Of a stretch of 13,306 bases of DNA, positions 1-7,497 are shown piece after piece. The notes under the pieces are model-generated. The model was not told where the DNA came from, made no database searches, and saw only the letters and a program-made list of their open reading frames with translations. The stretch comes from CAYYIS01 sp964470965 (GTDB lineage: Bacteria > JAAXHH01 > JABIQT01). Both the position numbers and the translations under genes were made by a program. Each line of letters starts with the position of its first letter. The first letter of the stretch is position 1. The DNA lies in contig CAYYIS010000083.1 in the NCBI GenBank assembly GCA_964470965.1, forward strand, positions 1-13,306. The letters run 5' to 3'.

Positions 1-1
1 C

Positions 2-364
2 GGACATGCGGCCTCCGGATTGATGGTCAATGACGTTGCGTTGGCCGACAGGGTACGTAAGGCAGGAGAAACTACCGGAGAGCGTGTTTGGCATCTGCCA
101 GTGTGGAAGGAACACCATGACCAGATCAAAGGCAAGACCGGTGATATAAAGAACACCGGCGGTCGTGCAGCGGGCTCGTTGACGGCCGCCGCCTTTCTCG
201 AGAATTTCGTGGATTACCCCTGGGCCCATCTCGATATCGCCGGGACCGCGTATTCCGCCAAGGCAAGCCCGTACCGACCCGCAGGCGCCACCGGTGAAGG
301 CGCACGGTTACTGGTGCAGTTCGTCCGAGATTGGGAGGCGAAAGGAATTCCGTCAAACGGCTGA
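2..364 (+). CDS. pepA: Leucyl aminopeptidase (peptidase family M17), C-terminal part, cut by the window edge
   Basis: Cytosolic M17 aminopeptidases are two-metal hexameric enzymes that remove N-terminal residues from peptides. The frame is open from base 2 and reads GHAASGLMVND and then about 114 more residues to a TGA at 362-364. Family landmarks of the C-terminal catalytic domain are visible: GERVWHLPVW, the KNTGGRAAG segment, PWAHLDIAGTAY and the closing GATGEGARLLVQF. The metal ligands and the NTDAEGR signature lie upstream of the window, so catalytic competence cannot be judged. The TTG/ATG codons near base 20 are internal, not starts, because homology continues to the left edge. The next gene begins 5 bp after the stop on the same strand, suggesting co-transcription. 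Family identification is firm; the exact subfamily (PepA or PepB-like) is not decidable from this fragment. Confidence 0.9.
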   Translation, partial: GHAASGLMVNDVALADRVRKAGETTGERVWHLPVWKEHHDQIKGKTGDIKNTGGRAAGSLTAAAFLENFVDYPWAHLDIAGTAYSAKASPYRPAGATGEGARLLVQFVRDWEAKGIPSNG

Positions 365-369
365 ATTCC

Positions 370-1167
370 ATGTCCATGCGTTTTGTCCAGATGTCCGACC
401 CACACATACTCCCGCCGGAAAGACAGCCGATGCTTATGTTCAATACCATCGGACGGCTTCGTGATGCCGTGGCGGCCGTAAACAGGCTGGTGCCGGCGCC
501 TGATTTCGTGGTTGTGACTGGGGACCTGACCAGTGATGAATCGGAAGCCTCCTACCGTTTGGTCAAGGAGCTTCTGGCGGACCTTAAAGTGCCGTATCAC
601 CTGGCGCCGGGTAACCACGACGCTCGGATTCCATTCCGCCGGATTATGCATGAGGAAACGGACCCCCGATCGGATCGATTGCACAGCGCCTTCATCCACA
701 ACGGCGTTCAGGTCGTTATGCTCGACACGCTCGATGAAGGGCGGGTGACCGGCGCTATCGATGATGCCCAGCTGATTTGGCTCGATGAGGTGTTAATCAG
801 AAACAAGTGTTGTCCCACGGTGGTGTGCATGCACCATCCTCCTGTTCCGGTGGGCGTGGAATGGATGGATGCGGTGATGCTCCAGGAGGCAAACCGTTTG
901 CTCGATGTCCTGGATCGCCATACCTCCGTCCGCCTGGTGCTTTGCGGACATGTACATCACGTTTTCCGCATTGAACGAAAGCATTACACCGTGTGCACAG
1001 CGCCTGCCGTCAGCGTTCAATTCAGGAAAATCCCTTTGCCCCCGCCAATTGAAGGTTCCAACTCGATCAGGACGGACGAACCGTCCGCATTCCATATCGT
1101 GGATGTGTCCGCCGGTGTGTTCGAAACAACGGTATTCCCGGTCATTACCGAAACGAAGAGACGCTGA
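370..1167 (+). CDS. Calcineurin-like metallophosphoesterase, class III cyclic-nucleotide phosphodiesterase type (CpdA/Rv0805-like)
   Basis: A 265-residue dinuclear metallophosphoesterase. All five motifs of the fold are present in order: D10-x-H12 (SDPH), G51-D52 (TGDLTSDE), G81-N82-H83-D84, H155/H156 (MHHPP) and G-H194-V-H196-H. This set and the length match the class III cAMP phosphodiesterase group (E. coli CpdA is similar in size), so hydrolysis of a cyclic nucleotide or other phosphodiester in the cytoplasm is likely, but the substrate is inferred. No signal peptide or membrane segment is seen. I chose the ATG at 370 because it directly precedes the first beta strand and lies just after the aminopeptidase stop; an ATG two codons later is possible. 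No strong ribosome binding site is visible. Its TGA overlaps the next gene's ATG (TGATG at 1165-1169), which points to translational coupling with the formate dehydrogenase genes. Confidence 0.85.
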   Translation: MSMRFVQMSDPHILPPERQPMLMFNTIGRLRDAVAAVNRLVPAPDFVVVTGDLTSDESEASYRLVKELLADLKVPYHLAPGNHDARIPFRRIMHEETDPRSDRLHSAFIHNGVQVVMLDTLDEGRVTGAIDDAQLIWLDEVLIRNKCCPTVVCMHHPPVPVGVEWMDAVMLQEANRLLDVLDRHTSVRLVLCGHVHHVFRIERKHYTVCTAPAVSVQFRKIPLPPPIEGSNSIRTDEPSAFHIVDVSAGVFETTVFPVITETKRR

Positions 1168-2807
1168 TGCCTGCCATATTTATCGACGACCTCAAAGCCA
1201 TCCAGCAGCAGCACGGATTTCTGCCGGCTGATGAAATTCAGGCGCTTTCGGAGCGCCGTAACATCCCACTGTATGAGATCCACGCCGTGGCCAGTTTTTA
1301 TCCTCATTTTCGCCTTTCCCCACCGCCAGCCGTTTCCATACGCGTCTGTCGAGATATGTCATGTCATTTGCAGGGAGGCCGTGAGCTGTTCGAGACACTG
1401 CAAGATACGCTGGATGGAATAAGTTTTGATGACTGGGAGATCGAGCCAGTCTCGTGCCTGGGACAGTGTGATGGAGCGCCCGCCATCTCTATTAATGATA
1501 AAAGTTTTTCCCGTGTGACGCTGGACGGTCTCGCAGGCTATATCACAAAGCTGGCAGAAGGGCGCTCGCCGAAACGGCAGAAGATCCGCATGCGAGAAGG
1601 AAACATGCGGATCGAACCGTATGGCGAAACCGACGGTTGTGATGTCCTGAAGCGATACCTAGAGACCCAGGATGCACAATCCCTGATCGACAGGCTCAAA
1701 GCCAGTGGCCTCCGCGGGATGGGCGGTGCCGGATTTCCTACGGGTGTAAAATGGGATCTGGTACGCGGCGCCCCAGGCGACACCAAGTACGTGGTCTGCA
1801 ACGCAGATGAAAGCGAGCCCGGCACCTTCAAAGACCGCGAGCTGCTCCGCAGTGTACCGCATCTGATGATCGAAGGAATGATTTTAGGCGGTCTTGTCAT
1901 CGGGGCTACACGGGGCTATATCTTTCTACGTCATGAATATGATCTGGAACGGGATATTGTCGAGAAGGCGATCAAACAATTCTACAAAGCCGGTCTTCTT
2001 GGCGACCACATTATGGGTAGCGCGGTTTCGTTTCATCTAGAGATATTCGACAGTCCGGGCGGCTATATATGCGGTGAGGAAACCGCGCTGCTTGAGGCCC
2101 TGGAAGGGAAACGCGCTGAGCCGCGTAATAAACCGCCGTTTCCCGGTACACACGGCCTGCACGGCAAGCCCACCCTGATTAACAATGTAGAAACGTTTTC
2201 CTGGATCCCCGCCATTCTGCTGCACGGCGCCGAATGGTTCACCGGCTTCGGCACTAACGGCGCCTCAGGGCTAAAATATATTGCACTCAGCGGCCATGTG
2301 CGCAAACCGGGTGTGTATGAAATACCACTGGGTACCAGCGTCCGGGATTTGATTGATCAGTACGGCGGCGGCATCACCCAAGGCCGAAAACTTAAAGCAT
2401 TCGCTCCCGGCGGTGCCTCATCCGGTTTTCTGCCGGCATCCATGGCGGACATCCCGCTGGACTTCGACGCACTGGCCAAAGCCGGATCCATGCTGGGATC
2501 GGGTGCTGTAGTAGCGGTTGCAGAGGATACGGACTTGCTCGACCTCGCCCGGAACGTGGTGACATTTTTTCGGAATGAGTCATGCGGGAAATGCGTGCCC
2601 TGCCGAAGCGGAACCCATCAATTTGTGACGATGCTTGACCAAGTACTCGACGGAAAAGGGTCAGAGCAAACGCTCGATCCCGTGGAAGACCTTGCAGAGA
2701 CCATGGCCCAGACGTCTATCTGTGGTCTAGGCCAGGCAGCGCCCATTCCTGTCATGTCCGTCCTGAAGTATTTCCCTGAAGAAGTCAAAATCCACATCGA
2801 GAAATAG
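1167..2807 (+). CDS. fdhB: NAD-dependent formate dehydrogenase beta subunit, NuoE-NuoF fusion
   Basis: A 546-residue diaphorase subunit passing electrons between NAD(H) and the catalytic alpha subunit. Residues about 1-130 are a NuoE-like thioredoxin-fold domain with a complete [2Fe-2S] ligand set, C61-x4-C66 and C97-x3-C101. Residues about 150-546 are NuoF-like: FMN/NADH loop GMGGAGFPTG at 184-193, the CNADESEPGTFKDRE stretch, and a [4Fe-4S] site C473-x2-C476-x2-C479 with the fourth ligand C519. In three-subunit FdsABG enzymes the 2Fe-2S protein (FdsG) is separate; here it is fused, as in Methylorubrum extorquens FDH1. No separate NuoE-like gene occurs nearby. A NuoEF-type hydrogenase diaphorase is excluded by the directly adjacent formate dehydrogenase alpha gene. 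The start ATG overlaps the upstream stop and has a purine-rich AAGAG 6-7 bp before it. The alpha gene follows after 3 bp. Confidence 0.93.
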   Translation: MPAIFIDDLKAIQQQHGFLPADEIQALSERRNIPLYEIHAVASFYPHFRLSPPPAVSIRVCRDMSCHLQGGRELFETLQDTLDGISFDDWEIEPVSCLGQCDGAPAISINDKSFSRVTLDGLAGYITKLAEGRSPKRQKIRMREGNMRIEPYGETDGCDVLKRYLETQDAQSLIDRLKASGLRGMGGAGFPTGVKWDLVRGAPGDTKYVVCNADESEPGTFKDRELLRSVPHLMIEGMILGGLVIGATRGYIFLRHEYDLERDIVEKAIKQFYKAGLLGDHIMGSAVSFHLEIFDSPGGYICGEETALLEALEGKRAEPRNKPPFPGTHGLHGKPTLINNVETFSWIPAILLHGAEWFTGFGTNGASGLKYIALSGHVRKPGVYEIPLGTSVRDLIDQYGGGITQGRKLKAFAPGGASSGFLPASMADIPLDFDALAKAGSMLGSGAVVAVAEDTDLLDLARNVVTFFRNESCGKCVPCRSGTHQFVTMLDQVLDGKGSEQTLDPVEDLAETMAQTSICGLGQAAPIPVMSVLKYFPEEVKIHIEK

Positions 2808-2810
2808 CCT

Positions 2811-5612
2811 ATGGAAACCGTTACACTTACCATAAACGATCAGCCGATTACCGTTTCTCAGGATACCACTATCTGGGAGGCAGCCGACTCGGTGGGAATA
2901 ACCATACCTACGTTGTGCCATTCTCCGAAACTTCGGCCCGTGGCCGTCTGCCGCGTATGTGCTGTAGAGGTGGAAAATTCCCGTACCATGCCAGCTGCGT
3001 GCATCCGTCAGGTCGAAGAGGGTATGGTGGTGCACACGAACACTGAGAAAGTGCAACGCGCACGTAAGACGCTGGTCGAACTGCTCCTGTCCGAACACCC
3101 GTCTCCCTGTTCTCAGCATAAAACGACCCAGGACTGTGAACTGGAACTGCTCGGAGAGCAGATGGAAATCACCGCTCCCAGATTCAACAGCACGGAGATG
3201 CCTTCATCTCCGCAACCCCGCCCCCTCGATGAATCTTCGCCCGTCATCGCAGTGGACCTGAATGCATGTATCCTGTGTGACCGTTGCATACGGGCGTGCG
3301 ATGAGGTGCAGGTGAATAATGTGATCGGTCGCGCAAAGAAGGGGCACAATACGCATATCGCATTCGATACAGATGTGCCGATGGGCGAATCTACCTGTGT
3401 CTCCTGCGGTGAATGCATGGCAGCCTGTCCGACGGGCGCACTGGTGAACAAACCCATCACAGAGAACCTGGGTACGGACGAAAAGACAGTTGATTCCGTG
3501 TGCCCATATTGCGGTGTGGGGTGCGGCGTAACATACCATGTACAGGATAATAAAATAGCACAGGTCGCCGGACGTGACGACGGGCATACGGAAGGCCGGC
3601 TCTGCGTCAAAGGTCGGTACGGCTATGATTATTCTCACCATCCGCAGCGCCTTACAGTTCCTTTGATCAGGAAAGACGAAGCATATCCCAAGGAAGCGCT
3701 GTCTGCCGATTTCAAAACGTACAGAGAGTTTCGCCGATCACTGCGTTCGCCGGAGTGGAATGAGCGCATACGTGACACGTTTCGAGAAGCCAGTTGGGAC
3801 GAAGCCCTTGATCTGACGGCGCGGCGCCTCGTGGATATGAAGAAAGCGAATGGCTCCGGGGCGCTGGCCGGGTTCGGTTCAGCCAAGGTGACCAACGAGG
3901 AAGCCTACCTGTTCCAAAAGCTGGTGCGTGTGGTGTTCGGAACTAACAACGTGGACCACTGTACGCGGCTGTGTCACGCTTCTTCAGTTGCAGCCCTGAT
4001 GGAAACCATCGGCAGTGGTGCGGTATCCAACATCTTCCAGGAGGCTCTGGATACGGACGTTATCTTTGTAATCGGATCCAATACAAACGACAACCACCCC
4101 GTTGCCGCAACCTATTTTAAACAGGCGGCTCAGCAGGGCGTAACACTTATTGTCCTTGACCCCCGCCGTCCCCCCATGGCGGATCATGCCGACTACTACG
4201 TCCGTTTCAAGCCCGGTACGGATGTGGCGTTACTCAACGGACTGATGCATGTCATTCTGCGGGACGGTCTGCACGATGATGCATTTATCCGTGACCGGAC
4301 AGAAAACTTCGAGTCGCTTAAAGAACTGGTCAATTCGTACGATCCTGAGACCACCGCGAAGATCACTGGCATCCCGGCGGACTTGATCGAAAAAGTGGCT
4401 CGCGTGTACGGACGGGCAGGCGATGCGATGATCTTCTGGGGTATGGGCATCAGTCAGCATACGACTGGCACGGACAATGCCCGTTGCCTGATCTCCCTTT
4501 GCCTGCTCACCGGTCACATCGGCCGGCATGGTAATGGACTGCATCCCTTACGCGGACAGAACAATGTTCAGGGTGCCTCCGATGTGGGATTGATTCCGAT
4601 GGCACTGCCGGGGTATCAGAGCGTGACGGACGATGCAATACGTAGCAAGTTTGAGGACGCCTGGGGGGTAACACTCGATCCCAATCCAGGCCTGACTGTA
4701 GTCGAAATCATGCATAGTGTACTCGACGGAGAGATTAAAGCTATGCTGATGATGGGTGAGAACCCCTTCCTTTCCGATCCGAATATGAACAAGGTGCGCA
4801 AGGCCCTCCAGACCATGGAGTTCCTGGCGGTACAGGACATATTTTTAACCGAAACCGCCGAATTTGCGGATGTGATCCTCCCTGCCTCCACTGCCGCAGA
4901 AAAGACCGGCACCTATGTTAACACCAACCGTATGGTACAGCTCGGCCGCCAGGCGATTACACCACCGGGAGCAGCACGGATCGACGGCGATATCCTGATA
5001 GATCTGGCCAATCGCATGCTGGCATTGGAAGACTCGGATAGAAGCTGGTCATATGATTCGCCCGAGGATGTCTGGAACGAGATTGTGCCTCTGACACCGA
5101 TATTCGAGGGAATCACCTACGATGACATGAGAGAACGCACCATGATCTGGCCTGGGAATCAACAGGTAATCTTTACGGACACGTTTCCGCTGGGGAGAGG
5201 AAAGTTCGTTCCGGCTCAGTTCGCACCGGCGGATGAACTGCCGGATCCGGAATACCCCTTCGTCCTGAACACCGGCCGTATCCTTCAACACTGGCATACC
5301 GGCACCATGACCCGGCGTACCAAGGCACTCGACGAGCTCGCCCCCGAGCCGTTCGTCGAGATATCGCCGCAGGATCTGGAGTCGCTGGGGGCGACGGAAG
5401 GTGGATGGCTCCGTGTTTCGTCACGCCGCGGGACCATTACACTGCGATCAAAAACATCGACAAGAGTGTCTAACGGGAGCGTGTTTATCCCGTTCCATTT
5501 CAAAGAGGCAGCGGCGAATCTCTTGACCAACGATGCGCTCGATCCGTTCGGCAAAATTCCTGAATTTAAATTCTGTGCCATCAAGGTTGAAAAAGCCGTC
5601 ACGCCGGAGTGA
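2811..5612 (+). CDS. fdhA: Formate dehydrogenase alpha subunit (Mo/W-bis-MGD, NuoG-like N-terminus)
   Basis: A 933-residue catalytic subunit that interconverts formate and CO2. Domains in order: [2Fe-2S] ferredoxin (C36, C47, C50, C64); NuoG-type His-Cys region H96-x3-C100-x2-H103-x5-C109, in which the usual second Cys is His; two [4Fe-4S] sites (C153/C156/C159/C163 and C196/C199/C202/C206); the molybdopterin-domain cluster C231-x2-C234-x3-C238 with C265; the metal-ligand Cys388 followed by His389 in CTRLCHAS; Arg581 in LRGQNNVQG; and a C-terminal cofactor-binding domain starting near LNTGRILQHWHTGTMTRR. Cys rather than selenocysteine at 388 is encoded by TGT. No twin-arginine signal is present, so the enzyme is cytoplasmic. 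A roughly 30-residue insert follows RLTVPLIR. FdhD/FdsC-type maturation genes are not in the window. Whether the metal is Mo or W cannot be told from sequence. It is transcribed with the beta subunit and ends 16 bp before a convergent gene. Confidence 0.95.
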   Translation: METVTLTINDQPITVSQDTTIWEAADSVGITIPTLCHSPKLRPVAVCRVCAVEVENSRTMPAACIRQVEEGMVVHTNTEKVQRARKTLVELLLSEHPSPCSQHKTTQDCELELLGEQMEITAPRFNSTEMPSSPQPRPLDESSPVIAVDLNACILCDRCIRACDEVQVNNVIGRAKKGHNTHIAFDTDVPMGESTCVSCGECMAACPTGALVNKPITENLGTDEKTVDSVCPYCGVGCGVTYHVQDNKIAQVAGRDDGHTEGRLCVKGRYGYDYSHHPQRLTVPLIRKDEAYPKEALSADFKTYREFRRSLRSPEWNERIRDTFREASWDEALDLTARRLVDMKKANGSGALAGFGSAKVTNEEAYLFQKLVRVVFGTNNVDHCTRLCHASSVAALMETIGSGAVSNIFQEALDTDVIFVIGSNTNDNHPVAATYFKQAAQQGVTLIVLDPRRPPMADHADYYVRFKPGTDVALLNGLMHVILRDGLHDDAFIRDRTENFESLKELVNSYDPETTAKITGIPADLIEKVARVYGRAGDAMIFWGMGISQHTTGTDNARCLISLCLLTGHIGRHGNGLHPLRGQNNVQGASDVGLIPMALPGYQSVTDDAIRSKFEDAWGVTLDPNPGLTVVEIMHSVLDGEIKAMLMMGENPFLSDPNMNKVRKALQTMEFLAVQDIFLTETAEFADVILPASTAAEKTGTYVNTNRMVQLGRQAITPPGAARIDGDILIDLANRMLALEDSDRSWSYDSPEDVWNEIVPLTPIFEGITYDDMRERTMIWPGNQQVIFTDTFPLGRGKFVPAQFAPADELPDPEYPFVLNTGRILQHWHTGTMTRRTKALDELAPEPFVEISPQDLESLGATEGGWLRVSSRRGTITLRSKTSTRVSNGSVFIPFHFKEAAANLLTNDALDPFGKIPEFKFCAIKVEKAVTPE

Positions 5613-5628
5613 CGGTCGATGGGTGCGG

Positions 5629-7089
5629 TCAGGCAAGCGACTCAAATTCCCAATCATCTAGCGGTATCATGTGCTCTGTAGCTGTGGCATCTCCTGATCC
5701 GAGACCTGGAATCTGGAGTGAAGAGATATCGATCTTCCCATCCTGAATATCCAGAACCAGACTGTCTCCCAGCTCCCGGTACAATGTGCCGTGGTTTTTC
5801 CTGCACGTCTCTCTCTCCTGCTCTGACAGGTGATTCAACCCATGCACATAGTGATGACCGTTCCGTTCCACATGGTTAACTCCCAGACAAGCCACATGCG
5901 TCAGGTCCTGATGTACCGGAACCACCGGCAGATTCATGAGATCTTCCCCGCTGAGGAAGTAACCCTGTCCAAGATACCTGACCAGGCCCAGATTGGCCAA
6001 GGCCTTGATCAAACCTTTGCAGTTCTTCGATGATACGCCTTTGTACCCCAACCTGACCGCCTCCTTGAAGGTATCGATGTCACCATCGGATTCATCTACA
6101 AGCATCGGCTTGCGGGCCGAAATAGAACGGATGCCGTCCGCAAGATCCGGATTCAGGGCGGTGCTGCGTTCCAGGGGTTGTTCGATGAAAAGGATGCTGT
6201 CGTAGAACCGGTTCAGATTGTTATCTTCCTCAATTCGGACCAATAGCTCCCGAAATATATCCATGCTTCTGTACTGCTCGTTGCCATCAAGCGTCAGGTG
6301 GTAAGGTTTTTCCGACCGGTCCATCAAGGAGGCAATCTGGCGTATTCGCTCCAGATCAGCCTCCAGATCGCCGTTGACTTTGATCTTTAGATAAGAAATC
6401 CCCTGTTCATCGACATACTCTTCCAATGACTGCGGCAGACCGTCATCCAGTCGGTCCTCGGAAGGGATATCAGCGGTCATAATCGGATCGGCCAACCCTA
6501 CGGTATGGCGCACGTACATGCCGGCAAGCGGTGGGGATGCGATAACATCACCCGGTGTTACTCCCTGCAACTGGCTATGCAGAGATTCAAACCTGATACC
6601 CAGGGTGTTCTCCTGCAGCATCTCGTGGTAAGACAGTCCCTTCAGACGCCCGATGGCATCGATGAGCGCCCGTTCCATAAGCGTACTGCCGTGACTGGAC
6701 GTCAGATGATTGAGCTCTCGGGAATCCCCTGCCGCCAGGGTGGCGGCATACCCGTCCCGCCAGATTTCGAACATGGTACGCGGAGATCTGGAGGATTCTA
6801 GAAACGCATCCGCCGCGCTGCGAGCGACGAACAGCAGGTCATGCACGTTGTGTCTGTAGTCCTTGGAAGGGTCTTTGTCGAACCATTTAGGAGGCAGGAT
6901 GTCGGCAGAAACCCCCACGCCGACGGTCCCGTCTGCGGATTCGATCGTCATCTCTGCGTGCAGGATAGGCACCGAAGTCAACGTCGCGACACCGTATTTG
7001 AATGGCATCCGGGTGCGGACGTTGCGCATGTAAAAAAGGACACTTTTGACGGAAACACGTTCGGATGCATCGCGGAGGGAGTCATTCAT
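5629..7089 (-). CDS. Enolase-superfamily (mandelate racemase / muconate lactonizing enzyme-like) protein of unknown substrate, long variant
   Basis: A 486-residue protein, longer than the usual 350-400 of this superfamily. The cap domain begins near residue 12 (VSVKSVLFYMRN), followed by PFKYGVATLTSVP. The barrel carries K235-x-K237 on strand 2 (LKIKVN), metal ligands D268 (LDGNEQ), E303 (FIEQPLER) and D332 (LVDESDGD), and K355-x2-K358 (SSKNCKG) on strand 6. Lysines on both strands plus D/E/D ligands are the pattern of the muconate-lactonizing/dipeptide-epimerase subgroup, which includes epimerases, racemases and dehydratases that abstract an alpha-proton next to a carboxylate. The substrate is not predictable. 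I kept the ATG at 7089 because the first cap strand starts well before the next in-frame ATG (7029), though neither has a clear ribosome binding site. It is convergent with fdhA (16 bp between the stops) and divergent from the next dehydratase gene. Confidence 0.8.
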   Translation of the reverse strand: MNDSLRDASERVSVKSVLFYMRNVRTRMPFKYGVATLTSVPILHAEMTIESADGTVGVGVSADILPPKWFDKDPSKDYRHNVHDLLFVARSAADAFLESSRSPRTMFEIWRDGYAATLAAGDSRELNHLTSSHGSTLMERALIDAIGRLKGLSYHEMLQENTLGIRFESLHSQLQGVTPGDVIASPPLAGMYVRHTVGLADPIMTADIPSEDRLDDGLPQSLEEYVDEQGISYLKIKVNGDLEADLERIRQIASLMDRSEKPYHLTLDGNEQYRSMDIFRELLVRIEEDNNLNRFYDSILFIEQPLERSTALNPDLADGIRSISARKPMLVDESDGDIDTFKEAVRLGYKGVSSKNCKGLIKALANLGLVRYLGQGYFLSGEDLMNLPVVPVHQDLTHVACLGVNHVERNGHHYVHGLNHLSEQERETCRKNHGTLYRELGDSLVLDIQDGKIDISSLQIPGLGSGDATATEHMIPLDDWEFESLA

Positions 7090-7342
7090 TGATATGGATT
7101 CCAGATGGGATATGGGAATTTGGCTTCAAACAGGTCCCACAAAACTAACAGGTTCCGCACCGTCGCGTCAAGTCAACATTTTACACACCGGTCTCACAGG
7201 CCGATGGCAGCAATACAGTCTCCAGAATCGGAATTTGGTGTGACGGCGACGTTTTCCCGATGGGGGTATGCATGATGAACCACAGCCCCATACAGGCCAT
7301 AGCGACATCGAAACCGGGGTTCGGAGCCTAACACGGCATCGC

Positions 7343-7376
7343 CGGAAACCATGGGCGGATGAGATTATGGTTTCCG
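7343..7376. repeat. Perfect 10-bp inverted repeat, possible operator or leader hairpin
   Basis: CGGAAACCAT (7343-7352) and ATGGTTTCCG (7367-7376) are exact reverse complements with a 14-base spacer. It lies about 40 bp upstream of the proposed promoter of the gene at 7498. There is no T-run directly after it on either strand, so a regulator-binding site is more likely than a rho-independent terminator. Function is inferred from position only. Confidence 0.55.
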
Positions 7377-7413
7377 AAGAGAATAGTAAGTAATATATTT
7401 TTTTACGATCATT

Positions 7414-7442
7414 TTGATATATTTGTGTTTCGACTTTATTAC
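7414..7442 (+). promoter_or_regulatory. Candidate sigma-70 promoter for the galactonate-dehydratase-like gene at 7498
   Basis: TTGATA (7414-7419, 5 of 6 to consensus) and TATTAC (7437-7442, TAT start conserved) are separated by 17 bp in the AT-rich part of the gap. Transcription would start near 7450, leaving a leader of about 48 nt that includes the AAGGGAGG ribosome binding site (7478-7485), 12 bp before the ATG. This is a consensus match only. Confidence 0.4.
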
Positions 7443-7497
7443 ATCGGTTGGATCGATCGGCCGGATTTGAAAAGGACAAGGGAGGCGATAGTCAGAT

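Larger units (their letters stand above)
7090..7497. other. Intergenic regulatory region between two divergent enolase-superfamily genes (408 bp)
   Basis: No convincing gene is found here. The short open frames have no ribosome binding site and no recognisable protein features. The stretch 7380-7440 is strongly AT-rich compared with the flanking genes and contains a run of seven T. A 10-bp inverted repeat (7343-7376) and a sigma-70-like promoter candidate (7414-7442) are listed separately. The region must carry the promoters of both flanking genes; no good promoter was recognised for the minus-strand gene. Confidence 0.7.

Noticed and set aside
3960..3980. Possible selenocysteine site in the formate dehydrogenase
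   Set aside because: The metal-ligand codon (3972-3974) is TGT, ordinary cysteine; no in-frame TGA is present.
7168..7479. A 103-codon minus-strand frame in the divergent gap, and a 65-codon plus-strand frame at 7046-7243
   Set aside because: No ribosome binding site, no protein features, and the frame crosses the AT-rich promoter-like region.
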